A stretch of DNA of 64,000 bases from Mycobacterium senriense (GTDB taxonomy: Bacteria; Actinomycetota; Actinomycetes; Mycobacteriales; Mycobacteriaceae), in contig NZ_AP024828.1 in NCBI RefSeq assembly GCF_019668465.1, positions 3,162,001 to 3,226,000 of the forward strand, in the 5' to 3' direction. The notes below the pieces were generated by a model, which made no database searches, was not told the origin of the DNA, and worked only from the letters and a program-made list of their open reading frames with translations. Positions 42,975 through 52,244 of this stretch are shown in pieces. Numbering within the stretch: position 1 is the first letter of the stretch; each line of letters opens with the position of its first letter. The position numbers were made by a program, and so were the translations under genes.

Positions 42975-45368
42975 ATGCTGCAAAGAATCGCCCGACTCGC
43001 CATCAGGGCGCCCCGCCGCATCATCGCGACCGCTGTGCTGGTTTTCATCGCCGCCGCGATCTTCGGGGTCCCGGTCGCCAAGAGCCTGTCGCCGGGCGGC
43101 TTCCAAGACCCGGACTCCGAGTCGGCGCGCGCCATCAACGTGTTGAGCGACAAGTTCGGGCAGAGCGGCCAGCAGATGCTCATCCTGGTGACGGCCCCCG
43201 GCGGCGCCAACAGCGAACAGGCCCGCAAGGTGGGCACCGACCTCGCCGACCAGCTGCAGAAGTCCCCGCTGGTCTACAACGTCGCCTCGCCGTGGACGCG
43301 ACCTGTTCCCGCCCCTCCGGGGCAGCCCGACGAACTGGTGAGCCGCGACGGCAAATCCGGGCTCGTCGTGGTCAACCTCAAGGGCGGCGAGAACTACGCC
43401 CAGAGCAACGCGCAGACCTTGGCGGACCAGTTCATCCACGACCGCGACGGCGCCACCGTCCGCGCCGGCGGCGCGGCGATGCAGTACGCGCAGATCAACG
43501 CGCAGAACCAGGCCGACCTGCTGGTCATGGAGATGATCGCGCTGCCGCTGAGCTTCCTGGTACTGATCTGGGTGTTCGACGGCCTGCTGGCCGCGGCCCT
43601 GCCGATGGCGCTGGGCGCGCTGGCCGTCGTCGGGTCGATGACGGTGTTGCGCCTCATCACCTTCACCACCGAAGTCTCGATCTTCGCCCTCAACCTGAGC
43701 ACCGCCCTTGGCCTGGCCCTGGCCATCGACTACACCCTGCTGATCGTCAGCCGCTACCGCGACGAGTTGGCCGACGGCCGCGACCGCGAGGAAGCGCTCA
43801 TCCGGACCATGGCCACCTCCGGGCGAACCGTGCTGTTCTCCGCGGTCACCGTGGCGTTGTCGATGTCGGCGACGGTGGCGTTCCCGATGTACTTCCTCAA
43901 GTCGTTCGCGTACGCCGGCGTCGCGACCGTCGCCTTCGTCGCGACCGCCTCGATCGTGATCACCCCGGCCGCGATCGTATTGCTGGGCCCCCGGTTGGAC
44001 GCCCTGAACGTGCGCCGGCTGGGGCGTCGCCTACTGGGCCGTCCCGAGCCGGTGCACAAACCCGCCGAGCTGGGGGCGCGCCCCCGCAAGCGGGCGGTAC
44101 CCCCACCCGCTTGCGAGGGACTGTTCTGGTACCGGTCCACCAAGTTCGTGATGCGCCGCTGGGCGCCGATCGGCCTGTCCGTCGTCGCGTTGCTGTTGCT
44201 GCTCGGGTATCCGTTTCTCCGCGTCACGTGGGGCTTCCCCGACGACCGGGTGCTGCCGCCGTCGGCGTCGGCGCACCAGGTGGGCGACCAGCTGCGCAAC
44301 GATTTCGCGCACGACTCGGCGACGTCGGTGCCCGTGGTCATCCCCTACGCCACCGGCCTGGGCCCCGCGGACCTCGACAGCTACGCCGCCGCTCTGTCGC
44401 GGGTTGCCGACGTGTCAGCGGTGGCAGCCCCCGGTGGCACCTTCACGGCCGGCAACCGCGCGGGGCCGCCGGCCGGGGCCGCCGGGTTGCACGACGGCAG
44501 CGCCTTCCTGACCGTCAGCAGCACGGCGCCCCTGTTTTCCCAGGCGAACGACACCCAGCTCAAACGGCTGCACGAGGTGCCCGGACCCGCGGGCCGATCC
44601 GTCGAGATGGGCGGGGTCGCCCAGGTCAACCGCGACAGCGTCGACGCCGTGACCGACCGACTTCCGCTGGTCCTCGGGTTGATGGCGGCGATCACGTTCG
44701 TGCTGCTGTTTTTGCTCACGGGCAGCGTGCTGTTGCCGGCCAAGGCGCTGGCCTGCAACTTCCTGTCCTTGACGGCGGCGTTCGGCGCGCTGGTGTGGAT
44801 CTTCCAGGACGGACACCTGGGTGCGCTCGGGACGACGCCCAGCGGGACGCTGGTGGCCAACATGCCGGTGCTGCTGTTCTGCATCGCCTTCGGGCTGTCC
44901 ATGGACTATGAGGTGTTCCTGTTGTCCCGGATCCGCGAGTATTGGCTGGCGTCCGGTGCCGCCCGGCCGGCAAGGCCGACCGCGAAGCAGGCCCACGCCG
45001 CCAACGACGAGAGCGTGGCGCTCGGTGTCGCCCGCACCGGACGGGTGATCACCGCGGCCGCGTTGGTGATGTCGATGTCGTTCGCCGCGCTGATCGCCGC
45101 CCACGTCTCGTTCATGCGAATGTTCGGCCTCGGCCTGACGCTCGCCGTGTTGGCCGACGCCACGCTGGTGCGGATGGTGGTCGTGCCGGCCTTCATGCAC
45201 GTGATGGGTCGATGGAATTGGTGGGCCCCCAAACCCCTGGCGTGGCTGCATGACCGGTTCGGCATCAGTGAGGGTGGCGCCGACAAAACGGTCGAATTGT
45301 TCGAGCCGGCTGCGGAACCCGTCGAGCTGCCCGGGCCGGTCGGCGAACCGGTACCTAATTCCGTTTGA
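42975..45368 (+). CDS. MmpL13-type RND membrane transporter, undivided
   Basis: A 797-residue MmpL-family pump with two six-helix bundles of the RND type. The first conserved helix block is around residues 175-325 (FALNLSTALGLALAIDYTLLI), the second near 650-760 (LFCIAFGLSMDYEVFLLS, with the Asp-Tyr pair of the proton relay). Two large non-cytoplasmic loops lie between. MmpL proteins export lipids or siderophores through the inner membrane. ATG 42975 follows GGAAGGG. In M. tuberculosis the equivalent is two genes, mmpL13a and mmpL13b; here the frame is continuous. An A/G-rich linker around residues 365-390 separates the halves. Confidence 0.93.
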   Translation: MLQRIARLAIRAPRRIIATAVLVFIAAAIFGVPVAKSLSPGGFQDPDSESARAINVLSDKFGQSGQQMLILVTAPGGANSEQARKVGTDLADQLQKSPLVYNVASPWTRPVPAPPGQPDELVSRDGKSGLVVVNLKGGENYAQSNAQTLADQFIHDRDGATVRAGGAAMQYAQINAQNQADLLVMEMIALPLSFLVLIWVFDGLLAAALPMALGALAVVGSMTVLRLITFTTEVSIFALNLSTALGLALAIDYTLLIVSRYRDELADGRDREEALIRTMATSGRTVLFSAVTVALSMSATVAFPMYFLKSFAYAGVATVAFVATASIVITPAAIVLLGPRLDALNVRRLGRRLLGRPEPVHKPAELGARPRKRAVPPPACEGLFWYRSTKFVMRRWAPIGLSVVALLLLLGYPFLRVTWGFPDDRVLPPSASAHQVGDQLRNDFAHDSATSVPVVIPYATGLGPADLDSYAAALSRVADVSAVAAPGGTFTAGNRAGPPAGAAGLHDGSAFLTVSSTAPLFSQANDTQLKRLHEVPGPAGRSVEMGGVAQVNRDSVDAVTDRLPLVLGLMAAITFVLLFLLTGSVLLPAKALACNFLSLTAAFGALVWIFQDGHLGALGTTPSGTLVANMPVLLFCIAFGLSMDYEVFLLSRIREYWLASGAARPARPTAKQAHAANDESVALGVARTGRVITAAALVMSMSFAALIAAHVSFMRMFGLGLTLAVLADATLVRMVVVPAFMHVMGRWNWWAPKPLAWLHDRFGISEGGADKTVELFEPAAEPVELPGPVGEPVPNSV

Positions 45369-45435
45369 GGCCGACGCGGTTCATCGTTGCGGACCCTATT
45401 GTGGGGCTCATCCGAGTCGGAAGGTTCACATACAT

Positions 45436-46065
45436 ATGACAACGGTGGTCGACAACCCCTTCTTCGCGCGCGTCTGGCCGGTCGTCGCCACCCATGAAGC
45501 CGAGGCGATCCGGACTCTGCGCCGGGAGAATCTGGCCGGCCTGTCCGGCCGGGTGCTGGAAGTCGGCGCGGGAATCGGCACGAACTTTCCGCACTACCCG
45601 GACTCGGTCGACGAGGTGGTTGCCCTGGAACCCGAACCGCGACTGGCGGCCCAGGCCCGGGCCGCGGCGGAGGCGGTACCCACGCGCGTCGTAGTGACCG
45701 GCGAGAGTGCCGAAACGTTCAGCGGCGGCGAGCCATTCGACGCGGTGGTGTGCTCGCTGGTGTTGTGCTCGGTGCTCGATCCCGGCGGCGTGTTGCGGCG
45801 CCTGTATTCGCTGCTGCGGCCGGGCGGGGAGCTGCGCTATCTCGAGCACATCGCCAGCGCCGGTGCGCGGGGGCGCTTGCAGCGTTTCGCCGATGCGACG
45901 CTGTGGCCGCGGCTGTTCGGCAACTGCCACACGCACCGTGACACCGAGCGCTCGATCATCGAGGCGGGGTTCGAAATCGACACGTCGCGGCGGGAATTCA
46001 CGCTGCCGGCGTGGGCGCCGATGCCCGTCTCCGAGCTGCTGCTCGGCCGCGCGCGCCGGCCCTGA
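45436..46065 (+). CDS. SAM-dependent class I methyltransferase
   Basis: A 209-residue methyltransferase: motif I VLEVGAGIGTNFPHYP binds SAM, followed by acidic motif EPEPRL, and CSLVLCSVLDPGGVLRRLY with the strand-4 region LRPGGELRYLEH. UbiE/methyltransferase_11 type; substrate unknown. Start ATG 45436 (MTTVVDNPFF) is set by homologue length; position matches Rv1147. Confidence 0.87.
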   Translation: MTTVVDNPFFARVWPVVATHEAEAIRTLRRENLAGLSGRVLEVGAGIGTNFPHYPDSVDEVVALEPEPRLAAQARAAAEAVPTRVVVTGESAETFSGGEPFDAVVCSLVLCSVLDPGGVLRRLYSLLRPGGELRYLEHIASAGARGRLQRFADATLWPRLFGNCHTHRDTERSIIEAGFEIDTSRREFTLPAWAPMPVSELLLGRARRP

Positions 46066-46080
46066 CGGCCGGCCCGTCAG
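46062..46080. terminator. Small convergent terminator hairpin
   Basis: CTGACGG (46062-46068) and CCGTCAG (46074-46080) pair perfectly around a 5-nt loop, between the converging methyltransferase and sirtuin genes. Confidence 0.5.
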
Positions 46081-46790
46081 TTCAGCAGCGCCGGCAGCCG
46101 CTGCAGCAGACCGGGCAGAGCCTCGCTGGCCGTTGCACGCATGCTGATCGTCACGCTGTCCGACAACGGCGTGACCTCCGGATTGACCTCGATGACCGCG
46201 GTGCCCCGGGACAGCGCCAGCTCGGCCAGCCCGGCCGCCGGATAGACGATCGCCGAGGTCCCCACGACCACCATGACGTCGGCGGCCTCGGTCGCCTCGA
46301 CGGCACGCTGCCACGGCCCGTCGGGCAGTTGCTCACCGAACCACACGATGTCGGGCCGGATCAGCCCGCCGCAGTGACACACCGGGGGCTCCACCTCCAG
46401 CGTCGGTTCGGGCATCGCGGGCAGCGCACCGGAATAGCCCGTACCGCAACGCGCACAACGGAATTCGAACAGGCTGCCGTGCAGATGGTGAACCGACCGG
46501 CTGCCTGCGCGCTCGTGCAGGTCGTCGACGTTCTGGGTGATGACGCTGACCTGGGCGTCGTCTTGCCAGGCGGCGATGGCCCGGTGACCCGCATTCGGTT
46601 GGACGTCGGCGACCAGATAGTGACGCCACAGGTACCAGCCCCAGACGCGCTGCGGGTTGTCGCGCCACCCCCGGGTGCTGGACAGCTCGTAAGGGTCGAA
46701 GCGGGCCCACAATCCGTTCTTGTCGTCGCGGAAGGTCGGCACACCGCTCTCGGCGGAGATCCCCGCGCCGCTGAGCACCGCTACTCGCAT
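46077..46790 (-). CDS. NAD-dependent protein deacylase (sirtuin, class III)
   Basis: A 237-residue Sir2 enzyme that removes acyl groups from lysine using [23 protein letters not shown] is the NAD entry; [12 protein letters not shown] and the catalytic His in HHLHGS follow; the zinc site is C-x2-C (CARCG) and C-x-C (CHCGG). The Y-x-x-R pair in WYLWRHYL is the one that makes SIRT5-type enzymes prefer succinyl or malonyl lysine. ATG 46790 has GGTGGG upstream. Matches Rv1151c. Divergent from a GntR gene with only 37 bp between, so the regulator may control it. Confidence 0.92.
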   Translation of the reverse strand: MRVAVLSGAGISAESGVPTFRDDKNGLWARFDPYELSSTRGWRDNPQRVWGWYLWRHYLVADVQPNAGHRAIAAWQDDAQVSVITQNVDDLHERAGSRSVHHLHGSLFEFRCARCGTGYSGALPAMPEPTLEVEPPVCHCGGLIRPDIVWFGEQLPDGPWQRAVEATEAADVMVVVGTSAIVYPAAGLAELALSRGTAVIEVNPEVTPLSDSVTISMRATASEALPGLLQRLPALLN

Positions 46791-46827
46791 CCCACCAAGA
46801 TAGCCGGGGGTGGGGGATACTGGACGG

Positions 46828-47193
46828 GTGGAGCTGGGTGACTGGTTGAAGGTCGACATGAAGGCGGGCAAGCCGTTGTTCGACCAGCTCAGGACGCAGG
46901 TCATCGACGGAGTCCGGGAGGGTGCGCTGCCGCCCGGCACCCGCCTGCCGACCGTGCGGGATCTGGCCGGCCAGCTCGGCGTCGCCGTCAACACGGTGGC
47001 GCGCGCGTACCGCGAGCTGGAAAGCTCCGCCATCATCGAAACCCGCGGGCGCTTCGGCACTTTCATCGCCCGCTACGACCCGACCGACGCCGCGATGGCG
47101 GCCGCGGCCCGCGAGTACGTGCGGGTTGCGCGCGGACTGGGTTTGGACAAGGCCGATGCGGTGCGCTACATCGAGGCGGTACCCGACGAGTGA
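46828..47193 (+). CDS. GntR-family regulator (YtrA-like, short)
   Basis: A 121-residue protein with an N-terminal winged helix: [40 protein letters not shown], followed by a short tail. YtrA-type members lack the large effector domain. Start GTG 46828 gives the same length as Rv1152 from memory. The very short divergent spacing to the sirtuin gene suggests the two share an operator. Confidence 0.85.
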   Translation: MELGDWLKVDMKAGKPLFDQLRTQVIDGVREGALPPGTRLPTVRDLAGQLGVAVNTVARAYRELESSAIIETRGRFGTFIARYDPTDAAMAAAAREYVRVARGLGLDKADAVRYIEAVPDE

Positions 47194-47250
47194 CGGATAC
47201 TCGGCGAGCGTCGAAACCCGTTGCTACACCGTCATTTTGCTAGCGGGACC

Positions 47251-47772
47251 TCAGCGCAACACCTTGTCCAGCGTGCGCAGGTTGCGCGTCGTGGTCGACG
47301 ACTTGTACCGCGGCTTACCCATCGTCTTGCCGATGCGGCTGTCCAGCGTGCCGCCCTTGGGAACCTGCCAGTAGATGACGCCGTCGCCGCGACGAACCTT
47401 CTCGTCGGGGCCGGCGTCCAAGGCCTCCGCGGCGAGCTCGTCCAGCACGGCCGGGTCGGCAACGAACGTGACGTAGGACTGATAGCCGTCGAGCTCACGC
47501 TCGAACGGGTAGGCATCGACCACGGCGCGCACCGTGTCGATGTCGTAGGCCAGCACCCACGCGTCGTAGCCGAACCGGTCGCGCAACGCCGCTTCGGCCT
47601 TCTTGCGCACCGAGGCCACGCCGGCGGTCGAGTCCAGCAGCACGTTGCCGCTCGCCAGGATGGTCCGGACCCCGGTGAAGCCCGCCTCGGTCAGCGCGGC
47701 CGCCACCTCGGCCATCTTGAGGTTGACGCCCCCGACGTTGACGCCACGCAGAAACGCCGCGTACTTGGTCAT
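47251..47772 (-). CDS. DUF1697 family protein
   Basis: A 173-residue protein of the DUF1697 family: YAAFLRGVNVGGVNLKMAEV, RTILASGNVLLDS, and a C-terminal RNLRTLDKVL. Structurally known members have an alpha/beta sandwich but no assigned activity. ATG 47772 is a clear start. Convergent with the GntR gene. Confidence 0.85.
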   Translation of the reverse strand: MTKYAAFLRGVNVGGVNLKMAEVAAALTEAGFTGVRTILASGNVLLDSTAGVASVRKKAEAALRDRFGYDAWVLAYDIDTVRAVVDAYPFERELDGYQSYVTFVADPAVLDELAAEALDAGPDEKVRRGDGVIYWQVPKGGTLDSRIGKTMGKPRYKSSTTTRNLRTLDKVLR

Positions 47773-47838
47773 GCCCTGATTCCACCAGGTCGGCCGCGCG
47801 GCAAATATGCCGGGCCGCCCCGGCCGTCCGCGACGTAG

Positions 47839-48291
<453 letters not shown>

Positions 48292-48340
48292 CCGCGCCGC
48301 CTACCGAACCGTTTCGGCAAACCCGGGCTAGGCTGCCCCT

Positions 48341-48565
48341 ATGGCTGAATCGAATGCCCGGCAGGGTTCCAAGTCCTCGGAGCCTTCGGGGGCCGCCGGA
48401 TCGCACGAGTCGGACGACGACACCAAGCGCAAATTCCGCGAAGCCCTGGACCGCAAGATGGCGAAATCCGCGAGCGGGTCCGACCACAAGGACGGCGCCG
48501 GCAAGCAATCGCGGGCGCACGGCGCGGTGGGAAACCGCCGGGAGTTCCGCCGCAAGAGCGGCTGA
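48341..48565 (+). CDS. Small hydrophilic protein, DUF5302 family
   Basis: A 74-residue, highly charged protein with low complexity. Recognisable is the core DDTKRKFREALDRKMAKSA with GNRREFRRKSG at the end, typical of the actinobacterial DUF5302 family. Probably disordered; function unknown. Confidence 0.8.
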   Translation: MAESNARQGSKSSEPSGAAGSHESDDDTKRKFREALDRKMAKSASGSDHKDGAGKQSRAHGAVGNRREFRRKSG

Positions 48566-48611
48566 CGGATCGCTGGCGAAACATGCCGTGCGCCAGGATG
48601 TTTCGCGTGCC

Positions 48612-49145
48612 TCAGCCTTCCGGCACGGTGAACCAGCCGATCGAGGGGTCGGCCTGGCCGGGTTGGCCGCGCAGGCTGCCGCGGGTGCTGGGGTGTTCGA
48701 AGTTCACTCGGGACGGGTCGTTTTGGTGTGCCCAGTCCGCCACGATGGTGCGTTGACTGAATTTCCAGCGGCCGTCGTGTTTGGTGTACGTGTCCAGGTA
48801 TCGCCCCCCGATGATGACGTCGATGTCGTGCTCGGGGCCGGCGAATGTGTGAAACACCAGGCAGTAAATCTCACCGCGCGCCGTGTCGCCGTCGACCACG
48901 AAGTTGGTGGTGGTGATGTTGTGTTGGGAGACACGCACATACGGTTCGGCCGCTTGTAGTTGCGCGATGAACTGTTCGACCCCGCCGATCGAAAACGAGC
49001 CGTGCGAATCGGTCGCCTCCGGGTGGTACAGGCTGCGCAGCGTGTCGTAGTCGGCGCGGTCGACGGCGCGGCAGTAAGCGTTGACGAGCTGATGCAGCTC
49101 GTCGCGCGCCAGCATCAGCGCCAGCTTGCCCTCATCCGCCACCAC
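48612..49145 (-). CDS. SnoaL-like / NTF2-fold protein
   Basis: A 177-residue SnoaL_4 protein: LHQLVNAYCRAVDRADYDTLRSL, YHPEATDSHGSF, HNITTTNFVVDGDTA, IGGRYLDTYTKHDGRW. Same fold as the island protein at 16164-16733 but clearly a separate branch. Likely isomerase/dehydratase-type; reaction unknown. Start GTG 49145; ATG 49115 is possible. Confidence 0.78.
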   Translation of the reverse strand: MVADEGKLALMLARDELHQLVNAYCRAVDRADYDTLRSLYHPEATDSHGSFSIGGVEQFIAQLQAAEPYVRVSQHNITTTNFVVDGDTARGEIYCLVFHTFAGPEHDIDVIIGGRYLDTYTKHDGRWKFSQRTIVADWAHQNDPSRVNFEHPSTRGSLRGQPGQADPSIGWFTVPEG

Positions 49146-49229
49146 GCCACGATAACGCGGTCATTGCTGGTGAGTAGTCTTGCGACCTATGGGTCCCCGG
49201 TCCCAGGATGTTGAGCGGAAGGAAGATCG

Positions 49230-49808
49230 TTGACGGTGAAAATTTGTCTCGCCCAAGATCCTGAGGCCGACAGGCTGCTGGACGAGAATCCCTTGGCGCT
49301 GCTCATCGGGATGGTTCTCGATCAGCAGGTTCCCTTCGAGACGGCGTTCGCCGGGCCGAAAAGGATCGCGGACCGGATGGGCGGCCTCGATGCCGCCGAA
49401 ATCGCGGACTACGACCCCGACAAGTTCGCCGCGTTGTGCTCGCAAAGGCCTGCGATACACCGCTTTCCGGGGTCGATGGCCAAGCGCATCCAAACCTTGG
49501 CGCAGATCATCGTGGACCGCTACGACGGCGACGCCGCCGGATTGTGGACCGCCGGTGACCCCGACGGAAGCGAGCTGCTGCGGCGGATCAAGGGACTGCC
49601 CGGATTCGGCGACGTCAAGGCGCAGATCTTTTTGGCACTGCTGGGCAAGCAGTACGGCGTGACGCCGAAAGGCTGGCGCGCGGCGGCGGGGGATTTCGGC
49701 AAGGCCGGTGCGCACATATCCGTCGCCGACATCGTCGACGCCCAGTCGATGGGGAAGGTGCGCGCGTACAAAAAGCAGATGAAAGCAGCAGCCAAAGCGG
49801 TGAAGTAG
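49230..49808 (+). CDS. HhH-GPD type base-excision DNA repair protein
   Basis: A 192-residue protein of the HhH-GPD superfamily. LALLIGMVLDQQVPFETAF starts the helical domain, and LLRRIKGLPGFGDVKAQIFLALLG is the helix-hairpin-helix region that contacts DNA, followed by WRAAAGDFG. Would remove damaged bases or act as a non-catalytic relative. TTG 49230 follows GGAAGGAAG. Matches Rv1156. Confidence 0.85.
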   Translation: MTVKICLAQDPEADRLLDENPLALLIGMVLDQQVPFETAFAGPKRIADRMGGLDAAEIADYDPDKFAALCSQRPAIHRFPGSMAKRIQTLAQIIVDRYDGDAAGLWTAGDPDGSELLRRIKGLPGFGDVKAQIFLALLGKQYGVTPKGWRAAAGDFGKAGAHISVADIVDAQSMGKVRAYKKQMKAAAKAVK

Positions 49809-49837
49809 CAGGTCCACAGAAAGGGAAGGGCGACAAC

Positions 49838-49984
49838 GTGAAGACGCACCTAACGTGTCCGTGCGGCGAAGCCATCGTCGGCAAGGACGAGGACGAACTG
49901 GTCGAGCTGACCCAGGCTCACCTCGCCAGCGTTCATCCTGGCCTCGAGTACGACCGCGACGCCATCTTGTTCATGGCGTACTAG
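49838..49984 (+). CDS. DUF1059 small protein (48 aa)
   Basis: A 48-residue protein beginning MKTHLTCPCGEAIVGKDEDE and ending with YDRDAILFMAY. The C-x-C pair and the later His (HLASVHPG) are typical of DUF1059, perhaps a small metal site. GTG 49838 has AAGGGAAGGG 7 nt upstream, a strong ribosome site. 29 bp after the repair gene, so co-transcribed. Followed by a bidirectional terminator. Confidence 0.82.
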   Translation: MKTHLTCPCGEAIVGKDEDELVELTQAHLASVHPGLEYDRDAILFMAY

Positions 49985-49998
49985 CGTCCGCCTAACGC

Positions 49999-50034
49999 GA
50001 ATGCGCGTGCCCCCGGTCGGGGACACGCGCATTC
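49999..50034. terminator. Bidirectional terminator
   Basis: GAATGCGCGTG (49999-50009) and CACGCGCATTC (50024-50034) pair perfectly over 11 bp, and the loop can pair further (CCCC/GGGG). It separates the DUF1059 gene from the convergent exported-protein gene. Confidence 0.85.
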
Positions 50035-50065
50035 AGGGCGACGAGACGGTTGCGGCGCCGGTCCG

Positions 50066-51283
50066 TTACGGCACCACCGTCGAGCCGATGGTGGGCAGGA
50101 ACTGGCACTGCTTTTCCTTGGTGGTGACCTGCCCGAAGATCGTCGACATGATGCTGCCCGAGCCGGTGTCGACGATCGCGCTCAAGGTGGTCGGACCCTC
50201 CGGGTTGATGTCCGGACGCGGCTGCAGGGCGACGGTGCCCGACTTGCCGGTGGTCAGGTTCACCCAGGTGACGTTCAGCGGCAGCTTCTGCACCTCGGCG
50301 GGTCCGGGCGTGCCGACCGCGGTGAATACGTAGGCGGTCTGGCCGGGTCCCGGGCCGGGAGCGGGAATCTTGGCCGGCCCCGCCACCGACAACGCGGTGG
50401 CGATGGCGCTGGTGCCGTCCGCCAGGCAGTTGGTGCCGATCGACGGGTACATGAAGTCCTGCGTGGGCGGCGTGTCAGGGCCGAAACCCGGGGCCGCCGC
50501 CGCGGGAGCGGCGTCGGGCGCGGGAGCCGGTGCCGGCGCGGGTGCCGGGGCGGCCTCCGGTGCGGGTGGGGCCGCCGGTGGTGCTGCGGCCGGGGCGGGT
50601 GGCGCCGGGACCGCAGCCGCGACCGGCACGTTGACCGGTTGGGCGGGACCCGGTGCGGCGGGTGCCGCGTCGGGCGCCGGACCGGCCGCGTGCGCCGGGT
50701 CGATGCCGGCCGGCAGGTGCGCCTCGGGCGCGGGTGCCGGAGCAGGTGCCGGAGGGGGTGCGGGTGCGGCAGCAGGTGCCGGAGCGGGTGCGGGTGCGGC
50801 AGCGGGTGCCGGAGCGGCTGCGGGTGCGGGAGCCGCCTCGGGGGCCGGAGCGGCGGGTGCCGCCGCAGGGGCCGGGCCGGCCGCGTGGGCGGGGTTGATG
50901 CCGGCCGGCAGGTGGGCTTGTAAACCGGGTTCCACCCCCGCCGCGGGCACGTGTTGCGTCGGCGCGCCGGGTTCGGCGACGAACTGATTGACTGCGGCCG
51001 CAACGTTTTTCGACTCGTTGGGCGTGCTCGGGTTGTGCGCGAAGGCTTGCGCTGCGGCCATCAGCAGCTGTGTCGCTTGCTGCGGGTCGGAGGCCGCTTG
51101 CTGGATGAGCGGGCTCAGCTGCGACAGGGCAGGCAGACCCGGCAGTCCTGCGGCCGCATTCGGTTGCGGTGTCGGCTGCGGCGCCGCCGGGTCGGCTGCC
51201 GCGCTCGGGCAGAGCCCGAACGCGACAGCCGATGCCGTGACGACAGCGGCCAAACCTTTGGACAGATTCCAAGTGGTTGCCAC
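50066..51283 (-). CDS. Exported Ala/Pro-rich protein (Rv1157c-like)
   Basis: A 405-residue protein. A signal peptide (KGLAAVVTASAVAFGLCPSA, cleavage near AAADP) is followed by a helical region of 90 residues (LPGLPALSQLSPLIQQAASD). The middle 150 residues are A/P repeats containing two copies of HLPAGI(N/D)PAHAAGPAP. A conserved C-terminal domain of 140 residues starts near FMYPSIGTNCLADG with two Cys. Cell-wall-associated or secreted; function unknown. Start ATG 51283. Corresponds to Rv1157c. Confidence 0.88.
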   Translation of the reverse strand: MATTWNLSKGLAAVVTASAVAFGLCPSAAADPAAPQPTPQPNAAAGLPGLPALSQLSPLIQQAASDPQQATQLLMAAAQAFAHNPSTPNESKNVAAAVNQFVAEPGAPTQHVPAAGVEPGLQAHLPAGINPAHAAGPAPAAAPAAPAPEAAPAPAAAPAPAAAPAPAPAPAAAPAPPPAPAPAPAPEAHLPAGIDPAHAAGPAPDAAPAAPGPAQPVNVPVAAAVPAPPAPAAAPPAAPPAPEAAPAPAPAPAPAPDAAPAAAAPGFGPDTPPTQDFMYPSIGTNCLADGTSAIATALSVAGPAKIPAPGPGPGQTAYVFTAVGTPGPAEVQKLPLNVTWVNLTTGKSGTVALQPRPDINPEGPTTLSAIVDTGSGSIMSTIFGQVTTKEKQCQFLPTIGSTVVP

Positions 51284-51334
51284 GGTGTGTGTCCTCCGGT
51301 TATCAGTAGTGGTTTAGCCGTTTACGAAAACTGA

Positions 51335-52093
51335 TCAGGGCAGGGCGGCCAGCAGCGGCGCTGCCGGTCCGGCGGGGCTGGCCGCCGGCGCGGGTGCCGC
51401 CGGTGCCGCGGGTGCGGCCGGAGCCTGACCCGAAGCGAGCGCCGGCAGATCCTGCGGGAGCGTCACTTTCGGAGGCACACTGACCGGCAGGCCTGCCGGC
51501 ATCGCCGGCATGTTGACCTGCGCCTGCGGAAGCTGCGGAGCCGGCGGAGTGGCCGGTGCCGCCGGAGCAGACAGCCCCGGGATCGCGGGCAGGCCCGGGA
51601 TCGACGGAGCGGACGGTGCGGCGGGACCCGCAGCCGCCGGCTGCGCCCCCGTCAGTCCCTGGATCATCCCCGGAATACCGCCGGTCGCCGATGACGGCGC
51701 GGCCGGGGTCGCCGACTGCGCCAGCCCCGGAAGGAAGGGGTTGGCCGCCGGAGAAGGCACCTGGGCGGCGGGGCTTGTCGGCGCGGTCAGTCCGGGGATC
51801 GACGGAAGACCCGCCGCCGGAGCCGCCGCGGTTGCCGGAGCGGTGGCCGCCGGAACACCCGGGAAGCTGATGCCCGGAGTGGCCGGAGCCGCCGGCGGCG
51901 TGGCGCCGAGTGCGGTCGCGAGGTTCTGCAGGATTTGCGGTGCGTTGGCCGCCGAACTGATCAGCTGCTGCGGAATGTTCGGCAAGGCCGGGGCCGGCAC
52001 GGGGTCGGCGTGGGCGATACCGCCCGTCAATAGCGCTGCGGACGAACCGACCACGACGGCGGCTGCACGCATGTAAGTCCAGATGGTTGGCAT
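51335..52093 (-). CDS. Exported Ala/Pro-rich protein (Rv1158c-like)
   Basis: A 252-residue protein: signal peptide (MRAAAVVVGSSAALLTGGIA, cleavage after IAHA), a short helical part LPNIPQQLISSAANAPQILQ, then A/P/G-rich low-complexity sequence with repeated GLPSIPGL/SIPGLPAIPGL. No catalytic motif. Start ATG 52093 because AGGGAG lies 5 nt upstream. Same strand as, and 51 bp before, the Rv1157c-like gene, so a likely operon. Function unknown. Confidence 0.85.
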   Translation of the reverse strand: MPTIWTYMRAAAVVVGSSAALLTGGIAHADPVPAPALPNIPQQLISSAANAPQILQNLATALGATPPAAPATPGISFPGVPAATAPATAAAPAAGLPSIPGLTAPTSPAAQVPSPAANPFLPGLAQSATPAAPSSATGGIPGMIQGLTGAQPAAAGPAAPSAPSIPGLPAIPGLSAPAAPATPPAPQLPQAQVNMPAMPAGLPVSVPPKVTLPQDLPALASGQAPAAPAAPAAPAPAASPAGPAAPLLAALP

Positions 52094-52244
52094 GACTCTC
52101 CCTGATTGATTGATTACAGGTCCGGCGCTGAAGTTACTTTGATGCAGATGGGACTCAAGTGACACGTGTGGCATTTATGAACTCGTTACTGATACGAGTG
52201 AGAAGGGTGACCGAACGGGCGAAAACGGCCCTGCAGGAAGCTGA

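Noticed and set aside
50370..50987. Long plus-strand Gly/Ala-rich frame resembling a PE_PGRS protein
   Set aside because: It is the complement of the Ala/Pro-rich exported gene; it has no PE domain and no promoter or ribosome site.
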